Source of the DNA: Actinomycetota bacterium
GTDB taxonomy: Bacteria; Actinomycetota; Acidimicrobiia; Acidimicrobiales; Ilumatobacteraceae
Reading direction: 5' to 3'
DNA length: 18,930 bases
Assembly: GCA_005800965.1 (NCBI GenBank)
Contig: SYEA01000106.1
Span: 1 to 18,930, forward strand
The notes beneath the pieces are model-generated. The model was not told the DNA's origin. It saw only the letters and a program-made list of their open reading frames with translations, and did no database searches. This document shows, in pieces, positions 1 to 7,888 of this stretch (its first letter is position 1; the number at the start of each line of letters is the position of its first letter). Made by a program: the position numbers and the translations under genes.

Positions 1-513
1 CCGTCAGAAATCGTGTTGCCATTTGCCGGCTTTGTCGCCCAACGCGGTGATGGTTCGGTGGTGGTGATGATCGTGGCAGCCACCGTCGGCGCGGTGGTCG
101 GCGCACTTATGTTGTATTTCGTCGCAGCGTTGATTGGCCCAGTTCGGCTCGGGGCTTTCATTACCCGATTTGGCAAGTGGTTCGGGGTGAAACCTGCCGA
201 CTTGGCGCGCGCCGAACAATGGTTCGACCGTCACGCCGTTGCGGCAGTGTTGCTGGGGCGGTGTGTGCCGTTGATTCGCTCGGTGGTGTCGGTTCCCGCC
301 GGGTTTCGCCGCATGTCGCTCGTGCCGTTCATTGCCTACACCGCTCTAGGCAGTGCTGTGTGGAACACGGCGCTCATTGGCGCTGGCGCTGCGCTGGGTA
401 ATCAGTGGGAAAACGTCGAGCCCTACGTGGCGATTCTGCAACGGTTGGTGCTTGCGGCAATCGCATTGTTTTTGATGTGGTTTGTCTACGGCAAAATTCG
501 CCGACGCGTCTAG
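1..513 (+). CDS. DedA/VTT-family membrane protein, 3' part
   Basis: This is the C-terminal 170 residues of an integral membrane protein; the reading frame is open to the first base of the window, so the start is missing. The visible part opens with PSEIVLPFAGF, close to the P-S-E-x-x-L-P-F-A-G signature of DedA proteins. It continues with a glycine/alanine-rich hydrophobic segment, then LGRCVPLIRSVVSVPAGF, the F/GR-x-x-P-x-x-R-x-x-x-x-x-x-A-G core of the VTT domain. Another hydrophobic pair and a basic tail (KIRRRV) follow. DedA proteins sit in the cytoplasmic membrane, and family members are linked to lipid flipping, envelope homeostasis and membrane potential; the substrate here is unknown. 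The stop lies 10 nt before the SDR start, and its TAG is part of the likely -10 box of that gene. Confidence 0.88.
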   Translation, partial: PSEIVLPFAGFVAQRGDGSVVVMIVAATVGAVVGALMLYFVAALIGPVRLGAFITRFGKWFGVKPADLARAEQWFDRHAVAAVLLGRCVPLIRSVVSVPAGFRRMSLVPFIAYTALGSAVWNTALIGAGAALGNQWENVEPYVAILQRLVLAAIALFLMWFVYGKIRRRV

Positions 514-516
514 TCT
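511..516 (+). promoter_or_regulatory. Likely -10 box of the SDR gene (leaderless)
   Basis: TAGTCT fits TANNNT and lies 7 nt before the ATG at 524, the distance expected when transcription begins at the start codon. It overlaps the DedA stop codon. No -35 consensus is seen at 16-18 nt and no Shine-Dalgarno precedes the ATG. The same hexamer stands before purH. Confidence 0.45.
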
Positions 517-523
517 CTGCAGT

Positions 524-1261
524 ATGAGCGAGTTCAGCGGCAAGGTTGCCATCGTGACTGGGTCGTCAAGCGGCATCGGCGAATCCACGGCGATGCGCCT
601 CGCCGAACTCGGTGCGCACGTGGTGGTCAACTCTGCTTCGTCAGTGGAGGCAGGACAACAAGTGGCAGCAGCACTCGCCACCGAGGGTGCATATGTGCAA
701 GCCGATATCAGTGATCAAGCACAGGGTCAACGTTTGATCGATGAGACCATGAAAAAGTTTGGTCGTCTTGACATCCTTGTGAACAATGCCGGATGGACCA
801 CGCTGGTGCCGCATGGCGATCTTGATGGGTTGACTGATGAAATTTTTGACAAGACCTTCAAGGTGAATGTGTACGGCACGTGGTGGCTCACCAAGGCCGC
901 CATTCCACACCTGCACAAAAGTGACGATGGCAACGTGGTGAACATCACGTCAATGGCAGGTGTGCGACCACTCGGTAGCTCAATGGCGTATGCCATGACC
1001 AAAGCAGCACTCAACCACATGACGTTGTTGTTGGCCAAGTCGCACGGCCCGATTCGCTTCAATGCGGTGGCGCCCGGCCTCGTGCAAACACCTTGGACGC
1101 AGGATTGGGGAGTCATGCACGACTTCGTGGCTCAGGCTGCCCCGCTAAAGCGCTCGGCATACGCCAGTGACTGTTCAGAAGCCGTGCTGGGTATCGTGCG
1201 CAACCCGTATCTAACCGGCCAGGTCATCGTGATCGACGGCGGGTTTACGCTTGTGTCGTGA
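524..1261 (+). CDS. SDR-family NAD(P)-dependent oxidoreductase
   Basis: A 245-residue classical short-chain dehydrogenase/reductase, a normal length for the family. Visible motifs are the TGSSSGIG dinucleotide-binding loop (residues 12-19), NNAG (87-90), the active-site Ser in NITS (143), and YAMTK giving catalytic Tyr156 and Lys160. The C-terminal GQVIVIDGGFTLV is the usual SDR ending. I chose ATG 524 because the family N-terminus (FSGKVAIVTG) starts just after it; the in-frame TTG at 482 lies inside the DedA gene. The gene overlaps the carotenoid oxygenase start by GTGA, so the two are probably co-translated. The substrate cannot be read from sequence. Acting on an alcohol or aldehyde linked to carotenoid cleavage is a reasonable guess from the neighbour. 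Confidence 0.92.
   Translation: MSEFSGKVAIVTGSSSGIGESTAMRLAELGAHVVVNSASSVEAGQQVAAALATEGAYVQADISDQAQGQRLIDETMKKFGRLDILVNNAGWTTLVPHGDLDGLTDEIFDKTFKVNVYGTWWLTKAAIPHLHKSDDGNVVNITSMAGVRPLGSSMAYAMTKAALNHMTLLLAKSHGPIRFNAVAPGLVQTPWTQDWGVMHDFVAQAAPLKRSAYASDCSEAVLGIVRNPYLTGQVIVIDGGFTLVS
1246..1251 (+). promoter_or_regulatory. Possible internal -10 box of the carotenoid oxygenase gene
   Basis: TACGCT lies 6 nt before the GTG at 1258, inside the end of the SDR gene. The same hexamer at the same distance precedes purE (7884-7879, minus strand). It may give the oxygenase its own leaderless transcript, or it may be chance in coding DNA. Confidence 0.3.
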
Positions 1262-2712
1262 CAACGCACCACACGTACGCCTCGAATCTGCCGGTTGGTG
1301 ACACCCACCCGTATCGCAGTGGGGCATGGCAGCCACAAACTGTCGAACACACGGCACGTGCGTTGCCTGTGGAAGGTGCAATTCCGCGCGAGTTGAACGG
1401 TGTGTACCTGCGTAACACCGAGAACCCATTGTTTGAATCCATTGGTCGGTATCACCCGTTTGATGGCGATGGGATGATCCACATGATGTCGTTTTGCGAC
1501 GGTGAAGTGGAATATCGCAACCGATTCGTACAGACCGACGGCCTTCGCGCAGAAATCGATGCCCAACAGGCGTTGTGGGCTGGTTTGGCTGAGCCACCGA
1601 GTCGCTCATTGCGAGATGGCAAATGTGCACGCAGCCAAATGAAAGATGCATCAAGCACCGACATCGTCGTGCATGCCGGGATAGCCGTATCGAGTTTTTA
1701 TCAGTGCGGTGATTTGTATCGGCTCGACCCACACACGTTGGATGACCTCGGCAAAGAGTCATGGGGTGGCGCGTTTCCATCGGCTGGTGTATCGGCACAC
1801 ACCAAAGTGGATGAACGCACGGGCGAGTTGTTGTTCTTCAACTACCAGACCACTGCGCCGTACATGCATTACGGCGTGGTTTCGCCACAGCGCCAACTGG
1901 TGCACTACGTGCCGATCGAACTGCCCGGCGCGCGACTGCCACACGACATGGCATTTACGCCGAACTACTCAATTCTCAATGACTGCCCGTTGTTTTGGGA
2001 CGCAGAACTCATGACCCGCGGTATTTATGCAACTCGGTATCACCGCGACATGCCGATGCGCATTGGCATCATTCCGCGTTACGGTGCGTCGCACGAAGTG
2101 AAGTGGTTTGACTGTCAACCGACGTTCGTATTGCACTGGATTAACGCCTGGGAAGAAGGTGACGAAGTTGTGGTGGATGGCTATTTCGAAGATGACCCAT
2201 CACCGCGCGTAGCCACTGACTCCACCATTGAGGCGCGCATGTTTCGTTTTCTGGATTTACATTCAATGAAGTCACGACCGTATCGCTGGCGCTTCAACAT
2301 GCGTACCGGCGCGGTGCGTGAGGGTTATTTGAGCGACACCATCACCGAGTTCGGCATGATCAACCAGGCGTATGCTGGCCTTGCGTATCGGTATGTGTAT
2401 TCAGTGGTACCCACCAAGGGCATGTTCACCTTTGATGGGCTGATCAAACATGATGTACAAACTGGCCGTGAAGAAGTCTTGGTTTTTGGTGATGGTGTTG
2501 TCGGCAGCGAAACTGTGGTGGCAAGCAAGCCCAATGCGGTGGATGAAGACGATGCGTGGCTCGTTACGTTTACCTCTGATGTGCGCAACAATGTGTCGCA
2601 TTGTGTGGTCTATGACGCCAAGGCACTAAGTGATGGCCCGGTGGCGCGTGTGCAACTGCCTGAGCGGATTTCTAGTGGCACGCACGCGTGCTGGGCGGCT
2701 ACAAGTCGTTGA
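1258..2712 (+). CDS. Carotenoid (apocarotenoid/stilbene) cleavage oxygenase
   Basis: A 484-residue member of the RPE65/carotenoid oxygenase family, Fe(II) enzymes that split a C=C bond of carotenoids, apocarotenoids or lignostilbenes into carbonyl products. The N-terminus shows the family signature IPRELNGVYLRN, then YHPFDGDGMIHMMSF. The four histidines expected to bind iron are visible: His181 (SAHTKVD), His229 (LPHDMAF), His293 (VLHWINAWE) and His476 (GTHACWA). Glu364 in ITEFGMINQ is a likely second-shell residue. The fold is a seven-bladed propeller and the length is normal. The start is GTG 1258, overlapping the SDR stop as GTGA; this agrees with the family N-terminus. The last 14 nt overlap the end of the convergent MFS gene. 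The exact substrate is not predictable. Confidence 0.9.
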   Translation: MTTHHTYASNLPVGDTHPYRSGAWQPQTVEHTARALPVEGAIPRELNGVYLRNTENPLFESIGRYHPFDGDGMIHMMSFCDGEVEYRNRFVQTDGLRAEIDAQQALWAGLAEPPSRSLRDGKCARSQMKDASSTDIVVHAGIAVSSFYQCGDLYRLDPHTLDDLGKESWGGAFPSAGVSAHTKVDERTGELLFFNYQTTAPYMHYGVVSPQRQLVHYVPIELPGARLPHDMAFTPNYSILNDCPLFWDAELMTRGIYATRYHRDMPMRIGIIPRYGASHEVKWFDCQPTFVLHWINAWEEGDEVVVDGYFEDDPSPRVATDSTIEARMFRFLDLHSMKSRPYRWRFNMRTGAVREGYLSDTITEFGMINQAYAGLAYRYVYSVVPTKGMFTFDGLIKHDVQTGREEVLVFGDGVVGSETVVASKPNAVDEDDAWLVTFTSDVRNNVSHCVVYDAKALSDGPVARVQLPERISSGTHACWAATSR

Positions 2713-3901
2713 GCGAACGTAGCGACACGATGGTCGCTGACGTGAGTGCAAACAATGCCAGCACGATGCTAAAAGTGGCGCGCAAGCCAAAGTTCTCGAT
2801 GCCCCAGCCAACGAGCAACTGCCCGAGTGGTGGGGCTGCGTACACCAGTGACATTTGCAGGCCATAAATTCGCCCCTGCGATGCTGGGTCGACTCGGCGT
2901 TGCACCACGGTGTTCCAGAGTGGGTTGAACGGGCCCCATCCCAAACCAGTGACGAATGCCAATAGAACAAACACCGCAGTGCCAGGCAAAAAGCCCATCG
3001 GTAATAGCGCTGCAGTGGAAATCAGGATGATCATCCGCAACAACTTGGTGGTGGGTATGCGCTCGGCGAGCTTGCCATAACCAAATGCGCCGATGACGAC
3101 CCCGAGTGCCACCGACGACATCACGATGCCCAGACCAACCGCATTGTCGAGTGATTGAAAGTGGGTTGGCCAAATCACGGTGTCAATCGGCATGTACAGC
3201 CCGCCCATGACAGTGAGACCAAGAGTGAAAGTAAGTAGAGCGCGATCTGATCGCAGCAGTGTCCACCCGCCACGCAGCGATTGGATGAAACCCTCGCTCG
3301 ATTCGGAATGTGGCTCGTGATGTTCGCGAATGCGCATCGACCGCACCGAAAATGCCGCCGCAAGAAACAGTGCACTGGTGCCAGCGAAAGCCAGTATTGG
3401 CCCACCAATACTGATGCCCCATGCGCCGAGTGCAGGGCCCAGCATCCAGCCGATGGCAAAGAAGCCTTCATGTCGACCGTTGGCTTTGTCCACCGCCATG
3501 CCTGATGACTCGGCAGCATTTGGGATGAGTGCTTTACGCGCGGTGTAACCGGCGGGGTCAAAAACTGCACCCAGCACCGCAAAACTGGCGATGAAGATGA
3601 AGTTCAATTCGGTAGTGAGTTCGCCAACAACGAAGAGCAGTACTGATACGCACGAAAAAACGTCGGACAACGCCGATACTGCGCGACGACCGACGCGATC
3701 AATCAAGCCACCGATGACTGGTGACACAAAGATTCCCGGCAGGCTTACCAGGGCAGCAAGCAGACCGGCTTGGGCTGGCGAACCGGTGCGTTCGAGTACG
3801 AGCCACGGCACGGTGATCATCACCACGCCATTGGCCACACCCGAAGCGAGGTTGGCAACCTGCAGTCGGACGAATGCCGACCGTTGTAGAACTTGGCTCA
3901 C
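2699..3901 (-). CDS. Major facilitator superfamily transporter
   Basis: A 400-residue membrane protein with many hydrophobic segments, consistent with the 12-helix MFS layout. Residues 64-73 (GGLIDRVGRR) form the conserved cytoplasmic loop between helices 2 and 3 (G-x-L-x-D-R-x-G-R-R). A hydrophilic central stretch near residues 195-215 (EHHEPHSESSE) separates the two halves. The sequence resembles the efflux-type, MFS_3-like proteins of actinobacteria, but the cargo is unknown. The start is GTG 3901, overlapping the stop of the upstream oxidoreductase as GTGA, so the pair is probably one operon. The 3' end overlaps the convergent carotenoid oxygenase gene by 14 nt. Confidence 0.88.
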   Translation of the reverse strand: MSQVLQRSAFVRLQVANLASGVANGVVMITVPWLVLERTGSPAQAGLLAALVSLPGIFVSPVIGGLIDRVGRRAVSALSDVFSCVSVLLFVVGELTTELNFIFIASFAVLGAVFDPAGYTARKALIPNAAESSGMAVDKANGRHEGFFAIGWMLGPALGAWGISIGGPILAFAGTSALFLAAAFSVRSMRIREHHEPHSESSEGFIQSLRGGWTLLRSDRALLTFTLGLTVMGGLYMPIDTVIWPTHFQSLDNAVGLGIVMSSVALGVVIGAFGYGKLAERIPTTKLLRMIILISTAALLPMGFLPGTAVFVLLAFVTGLGWGPFNPLWNTVVQRRVDPASQGRIYGLQMSLVYAAPPLGQLLVGWGIENFGLRATFSIVLALFALTSATIVSLRSLNDL

Positions 3902-4650
3902 CGTGTTGAGGCTAGGTACTTCTCCACTGCCGACAGGTCAAATGGTTGACTCAACATCACAATCATGTGGTCGGCGCCGGCGGCCGCATACTCGCTGACT
4001 TTCTCGAGTTCTTCAGGTTCGACCGCAACGGTGCGTTCGATGTCTTTGGGGTTACGGCCCACCTTGGCGCACCACTCGTTGAGGATGTCGTTTTTGCGTT
4101 TGAAGTTCTCTGGTGGCCCAAAGGTGTTGAGCTGATCGGCATATTGCGCTACGAGTCGCAGGGTGACGCGCTCGCCGCTGCCACCAATCATGAGCGGAAT
4201 CTTGCCGTTGACTGGGCCGGGGTTGAGTTTGCTCATCCGTTCTTTAATAACGGGAAGACCTGCTTCGAGCAGTTTGAGTCGCCCAGGGCCGGTGCCAAAC
4301 TCGTAGCCGTATTCCTGGTAGTCGCGCTCAAACCAACCCGAGCCGATGCCCAAAATAAAACGCCCGTCACTGATGTGGTCAATGGTGCGCGCCATGTCAG
4401 CGAGCAGTTGTGCGTTGCGATACGAATAGCACGTGACAAGCGCGCCAATCGTGGCGTGTTTGGTGTCAGCAGCCATGGCGGCAAGCAGCGTGTAGCACTC
4501 AAAGTGTTCAGCCTCGGGGTCACCGAATAGCGGATAGAAGTGGTCCCAGGTCCACAAACTGTCGACGCCGAGATCATCGGCGGCTCGCCAGGCCTGACGC
4601 ATGGCCTTAACGGATGTGGCTTGTGGTTGGATTTGTACACCAATTTTCAT
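3898..4650 (-). CDS. LLM-class oxidoreductase, probably F420-dependent
   Basis: A 250-residue luciferase-like monooxygenase-fold protein. Family features in order are MKIGVQIQP at the N-terminus, ADDLGVDSLWTWDHF, ARTIDHISDGRFILGIGSGWFERDYQEYGYEF around residues 90-120, and IPLMIGGSGERVTLRLVAQYAD near 150-170. The GIGSGWFERDY block is typical of F420-dependent members such as the Rv1855c-like group, so coenzyme F420 is the likely cofactor; FMN cannot be excluded. It is shorter than many relatives (280-350 residues). The substrate is unknown. Divergent to purH with only 22 nt between the start codons, and coupled to the downstream MFS gene. The family is common in actinobacteria. Confidence 0.88.
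   Translation of the reverse strand: MKIGVQIQPQATSVKAMRQAWRAADDLGVDSLWTWDHFYPLFGDPEAEHFECYTLLAAMAADTKHATIGALVTCYSYRNAQLLADMARTIDHISDGRFILGIGSGWFERDYQEYGYEFGTGPGRLKLLEAGLPVIKERMSKLNPGPVNGKIPLMIGGSGERVTLRLVAQYADQLNTFGPPENFKRKNDILNEWCAKVGRNPKDIERTVAVEPEELEKVSEYAAAGADHMIVMLSQPFDLSAVEKYLASTR
3909..3914 (-). promoter_or_regulatory. Possible internal -10 box of the MFS gene
   Basis: On the minus strand TAGCCT lies 7 nt before the GTG start of the MFS gene, inside the last codons of the oxidoreductase gene. It matches the TANNNT spacing seen at the other starts. Since the gene is also coupled to its upstream neighbour, this may be a secondary promoter or chance. Confidence 0.25.
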
Positions 4651-4656
4651 GTCCTG

Positions 4657-4666
4657 AACCTAGTCT
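4657..4666. promoter_or_regulatory. Bidirectional promoter with overlapping -10 boxes (oxidoreductase / purH)
   Basis: The whole region between the two divergent start codons is 22 nt (4651-4672). On the plus strand TAGTCT (4661-4666) is 6 nt before the purH GTG. On the minus strand TAGGTT (4662-4657) is 6 nt before the oxidoreductase ATG. The two boxes share the central TA, and any -35 contacts must lie inside the opposite gene. There is no room for untranslated leaders or ribosome binding sites, so both mRNAs should be leaderless. No TTGACA-like hexamer is found at 16-18 nt on either side. Confidence 0.5.
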
Positions 4667-4672
4667 GGGCGC

Positions 4673-6196
4673 GTGCCAAGGGCCTTGCTCAGTGTTTATG
4701 ACAAAACTGGCGTGGTCGATTTCGCGAGTGCGTTGCACGAACTTGGATGGGACTTGCTCGCCAGTGGCGGCACCGCACAGGCGTTGCGTGATGCTTCGCT
4801 GCCCGTCGTCGACATCGCCGATGTAACGGGGTACCCAGCAATCCTCGGGCATCGTGTGGTGACGCTGCACCCGTCGGTGCACGGTGGCATTCTTGCCGAC
4901 ACAACAGATGCAACGCACCGCGCTGATTTAGAACGACACAATATTTCGCCGATTGATTTGGTGGCAGTGAGCCTGTATCCCTTCGAAACCAAACCAAGCA
5001 TCGAGTTGATTGATATCGGCGGCCCGTCGCTGGTGCGTGGGGCAGCCAAGAACCATGCGCGTGTCGCAGTGGTGACTGATCGCGCACAATACGGCGAGGT
5101 GCTCGCCGAGTTGCGCGCATCTGGCGCCTTGAGTGCGGGCACTCGCCAGCAGCTTGCCGCGCGTGCATTTGCGGTGACTGCGGCATATGACGCACAAGTT
5201 GCCGCGTGGTTTGCGCGGGCGACTGGTGATGATTCAGCTCTCGCTGTGCGGCCCGACGCCTTGCCTGAGCGGCTCACCCTGCAGTTGGAACGCGAGGCGA
5301 CGCTGCGTTACGGCGAAAACCCGCATCAGCGCGGCGCGCGATATCGCGTCGTGGGCGAAAGCAGTTGGTGGAGCAGTGCCGAACAACTTGGCGGCAAAGA
5401 GATGTCGTATCTCAACGTGTTTGATGCCGACGCTGCGTGGTCGCTCGTGCATCGATTTGCCGAACCTGCTGCCGCGGTTGTGAAGCACGCCAACCCGTGC
5501 GGGTTGGCGGTTGCATCCGACATCGAGACCGCCTACAAGCGCGCCCACGAGTGTGACCCAGTAAGTGCTTTCGGTGGCATCGTCGGGCTGAATCGCCCAA
5601 TGACCAAAGCAACGGCACAGGCATTGGTGGAGGTGTTTACCGAGGTGTTGATTGCACCCGACTTCGAGCCGGCAGCGCTCGAGGTTTTGCTCACAAAAAA
5701 GAACCTACGAATTTTGCGCGCGCGACAACCGTTTAGGGATGGTTGGTCGCTGCGCGGTGTGGATGGTGCTGTGCTTCTGCAAGACCACGATGTGCCATCG
5801 GCCGATACATCACAGTGGCAGGTGGTGAGCACCAAACAGCCAACTGCCGCACAGTTGCGCGACGCAGCAGTGGCATGGGTTACCTGTGCTGCGGTGAGTT
5901 CGAATGCCATCGTGTTGGCACGTGACAACAGCGCCGTTGGTATCGGCGCGGGTCAACAAAATCGGGTGGACGCTGCACGCATTGCGTGCACACGAGCAGG
6001 CGAGCGGGCCCAAGGGGCAGTAGCGGCGAGCGATGCATTCTTCCCATTTCGCGATGGCCCCGATGCGCTGGCTGCTGTTGGCGTTGCGGTCATCGTGCAA
6101 CCAGGTGGAAGTCAGCGTGATGACGAATCAATCGCCGCCGCCAATGAGCACGGCATGGTGATGATTTTTACTGGCCAGCGCCACTTTCGGCACTAG
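4673..6196 (+). CDS. purH: Bifunctional AICAR formyltransferase / IMP cyclohydrolase
   Basis: 507 residues, near the usual 510-530. It catalyses the last two steps to IMP: 10-formyl-THF-dependent formylation of AICAR, then ring closure. The N-terminal cyclohydrolase domain (1 to about 200) starts ALLSVYDKTG and keeps SGGTA, LYPF, IDIGG and AAKNHARV. The transformylase domain has RYGENPHQ, the catalytic KHANPCG, SNAIV, GIGAGQ, SDAFFPFRDG and the C-terminal GQRHFRH. An oddity is RVVTLHP at residues 61-67, where nearly all relatives have RVKTLHP: the lysine equivalent to human ATIC Lys66 is valine here. GTG 4673 is the only start that fits the family N-terminus, and a likely -10 box lies 6 nt upstream. 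The gene is alone on its strand, convergent with purK across 45 nt that hold no clear terminator. Confidence 0.97.
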   Translation: MPRALLSVYDKTGVVDFASALHELGWDLLASGGTAQALRDASLPVVDIADVTGYPAILGHRVVTLHPSVHGGILADTTDATHRADLERHNISPIDLVAVSLYPFETKPSIELIDIGGPSLVRGAAKNHARVAVVTDRAQYGEVLAELRASGALSAGTRQQLAARAFAVTAAYDAQVAAWFARATGDDSALAVRPDALPERLTLQLEREATLRYGENPHQRGARYRVVGESSWWSSAEQLGGKEMSYLNVFDADAAWSLVHRFAEPAAAVVKHANPCGLAVASDIETAYKRAHECDPVSAFGGIVGLNRPMTKATAQALVEVFTEVLIAPDFEPAALEVLLTKKNLRILRARQPFRDGWSLRGVDGAVLLQDHDVPSADTSQWQVVSTKQPTAAQLRDAAVAWVTCAAVSSNAIVLARDNSAVGIGAGQQNRVDAARIACTRAGERAQGAVAASDAFFPFRDGPDALAAVGVAVIVQPGGSQRDDESIAAANEHGMVMIFTGQRHFRH

Positions 6197-6241
6197 CCGT
6201 AGCCGCGAATCTGTTGCGTCTGAGCAGCGGGTGACTCAAGC

Positions 6242-7363
6242 TCAACTTTGCACTGTGATGTCGTCACGCAATTGATGGGCCGCTGCCAGCACCCCAGCCG
6301 CACGGTTGCCCACGACAGTGAGGTGCCCCATTTTGCGGCCCGGTCGGGCCTCGCTCTTGCCATAGAGGTGAAGGTGTGCGTTCGGATTCGAGCGCGCAAT
6401 ATCAGTTTGCAATTCGCCGTGTTGCCAGCGATCACCCAGCAGATTGACCATCGCCACCGCTGGGTGTGTCATTGCCGAATCACCAAGTGGTGCACCAACG
6501 AGAGTTCTTACCTGTTGTTCAAATTGGCTGGTCCGTGCTGCGTTGAGTGTCCAATGCGCACTGTTGTGTGGCCGCGGTGCAATCTCGTTGACCAGCAACT
6601 TGCTATCTGACACAAAAAATTCCACGCCAAGCACGCCGACATAGTTCAATCGCTTGGCAATGTGAACGGCTACCGCTTGCGCCTTGTGCGCAATGACGTC
6701 ATCGGCATAGGGGGCAGTGCTCGAGTCGAGAATGCCATTGATGTGCACATTGTGGGTGGTGACAAACATTGCCATCTCACCATCACCGCCGCGGGCGATA
6801 ACCACCGACAGCTCGGCATCAAGCGGCACCAATTGTTCAAGCACGCACGGCACGCTGCCAAGCGCAACGAAGGCATCAGCGAGTTGTTCGGCGTGGTCGA
6901 TACGGCGCTGGCCTTTGCCGTCGTAGCCAAGTCGGGCAGTTTTGATAATGCCAGGAAACAATGGCTGCTGAATGGCTGCTGCGATATCACTCGGTGCTTC
7001 GATGATTGCGAAAGGCGCGATAGCCAAACCATTCTCGCTACAGAAACGTTTTTCGCTACGCCGATCTTGGACAATTGCCACTGCTGCCGATGATGGCCGC
7101 ACCACAATCTGGCGTTCCAGCAGCTCAAGGGCAGCCACTGACGGATTCTCAAACTCGACGGTGGCAGCACAGCACAGGTTGGCCAGTTGCGCCAGCGCGT
7201 CAGGGTCGTCGTATGGCGCCATGATGTGCTCATCAGCCACGGCTCCGGCTGGTGACTGCGGGTCGGGCTCGAGCACAACCACTCGGTATCCCATCGCTTG
7301 GGCTGCCAACACGAAGTAGCGGCCAAGTTGCCCGCCGCCGATAACGCCGAGTGCATCACCCAT
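6242..7363 (-). CDS. purK: N5-carboxyaminoimidazole ribonucleotide synthase
   Basis: A 373-residue ATP-grasp enzyme that joins bicarbonate to AIR, giving N5-CAIR for PurE. Motifs are GVIGGGQLGR at the N-terminus, TARLGYDGKGQ in the ATP-binding domain, LGVEFFV, NEIAPRPHNSAHWT (metal- and substrate-binding) and LYGKSEARPGRKMGHLT near the C-terminus. The last block is characteristic of PurK among ATP-grasp proteins. The ATG at 7363 overlaps the purE stop by one base (TGATG), so translation is probably coupled. The gene order purE-purK is the common one. I see no irregularity in the conserved residues. Confidence 0.97.
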   Translation of the reverse strand: MGDALGVIGGGQLGRYFVLAAQAMGYRVVVLEPDPQSPAGAVADEHIMAPYDDPDALAQLANLCCAATVEFENPSVAALELLERQIVVRPSSAAVAIVQDRRSEKRFCSENGLAIAPFAIIEAPSDIAAAIQQPLFPGIIKTARLGYDGKGQRRIDHAEQLADAFVALGSVPCVLEQLVPLDAELSVVIARGGDGEMAMFVTTHNVHINGILDSSTAPYADDVIAHKAQAVAVHIAKRLNYVGVLGVEFFVSDSKLLVNEIAPRPHNSAHWTLNAARTSQFEQQVRTLVGAPLGDSAMTHPAVAMVNLLGDRWQHGELQTDIARSNPNAHLHLYGKSEARPGRKMGHLTVVGNRAAGVLAAAHQLRDDITVQS

Positions 7364-7872
7364 CAGGCAGTCGGCAAAGTTGATGACGCAGCAGCATCGT
7401 GGCGTGCACGACGAAACTCAATCAACTTGTCGTGCAATGCCCGATCATCGTGGGCGAGTATGGCCAGGGCGAACAGGGCAGCGTTGACTGCCCCTGCTTC
7501 ACCGATGGCAAAAGTCGCCACCGGCGTGCCGGCAGGCATCTGCACAATGGAATACAGCGAGTCGTGCCCGGCCAGGTGTGCGGTGGGCACCGGAACACCC
7601 AGCACCGGCACCGTGGTTTTGGCCGCGAGCATTCCTGGGAGGTGGGCTGCACCGCCCGCACCAGCAATGATGGCGCGCAAGCCCATTTGTGCAGCAGACT
7701 CGGCGAACGAAAAAAGTTCATCGGGCATTCGGTGTGCCGAGAGCACTTGAGTGTGGGCAACCACAGAAAATGCCTCGAGTGTTTCCACTGCTTTGCTCAT
7801 CGTGGGCCAATCACTTTGTGAGCCCATCACTACTGCGATGAGTGATGGTGTGGGGGTGGTCACACTCGGCAC
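7363..7872 (-). CDS. purE: N5-CAIR mutase, class I PurE
   Basis: 169 residues. It converts N5-CAIR to CAIR, the step after PurK, as an octamer in known members. Class I features are MGSQSDWPTM (phosphate-binding loop), LSAHRMPD with the catalytic His, GAGGAAHLPGM, and QMPAGTPVATFAIGEAGAVNAAL. The partner purK directly downstream confirms the PurK-dependent bacterial type rather than the direct AIR carboxylase type. The start is GTG 7872; a second in-frame GTG at 7863 is possible. TACGCT 6 nt upstream supports 7872 as a leaderless start. Divergent from purSL across 83 nt. Confidence 0.96.
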   Translation of the reverse strand: MPSVTTPTPSLIAVVMGSQSDWPTMSKAVETLEAFSVVAHTQVLSAHRMPDELFSFAESAAQMGLRAIIAGAGGAAHLPGMLAAKTTVPVLGVPVPTAHLAGHDSLYSIVQMPAGTPVATFAIGEAGAVNAALFALAILAHDDRALHDKLIEFRRARHDAAASSTLPTA

Positions 7873-7878
7873 CTGACA

Positions 7879-7884
7879 AGCGTA
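7879..7884 (-). promoter_or_regulatory. Likely -10 box of purEK (leaderless)
   Basis: Minus-strand TACGCT ends 6 nt before the purE GTG, matching the spacing at the other unit starts. A perfect TTGACA (minus strand, 7914-7909) lies upstream, but at 24 nt it is too far to be a standard -35 partner. No Shine-Dalgarno is visible. Confidence 0.42.
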
Positions 7885-7888
7885 GACC

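Noticed and set aside
482..523. TTG start for the SDR 14 codons upstream
   Set aside because: It lies inside the DedA gene and adds residues not seen in SDR proteins; ATG 524 fits the family and the -10 spacing.
6197..6241. Terminator between convergent purH and purK
   Set aside because: I looked for a stem-loop with a U-run on either strand in these 45 nt and found none that is convincing.
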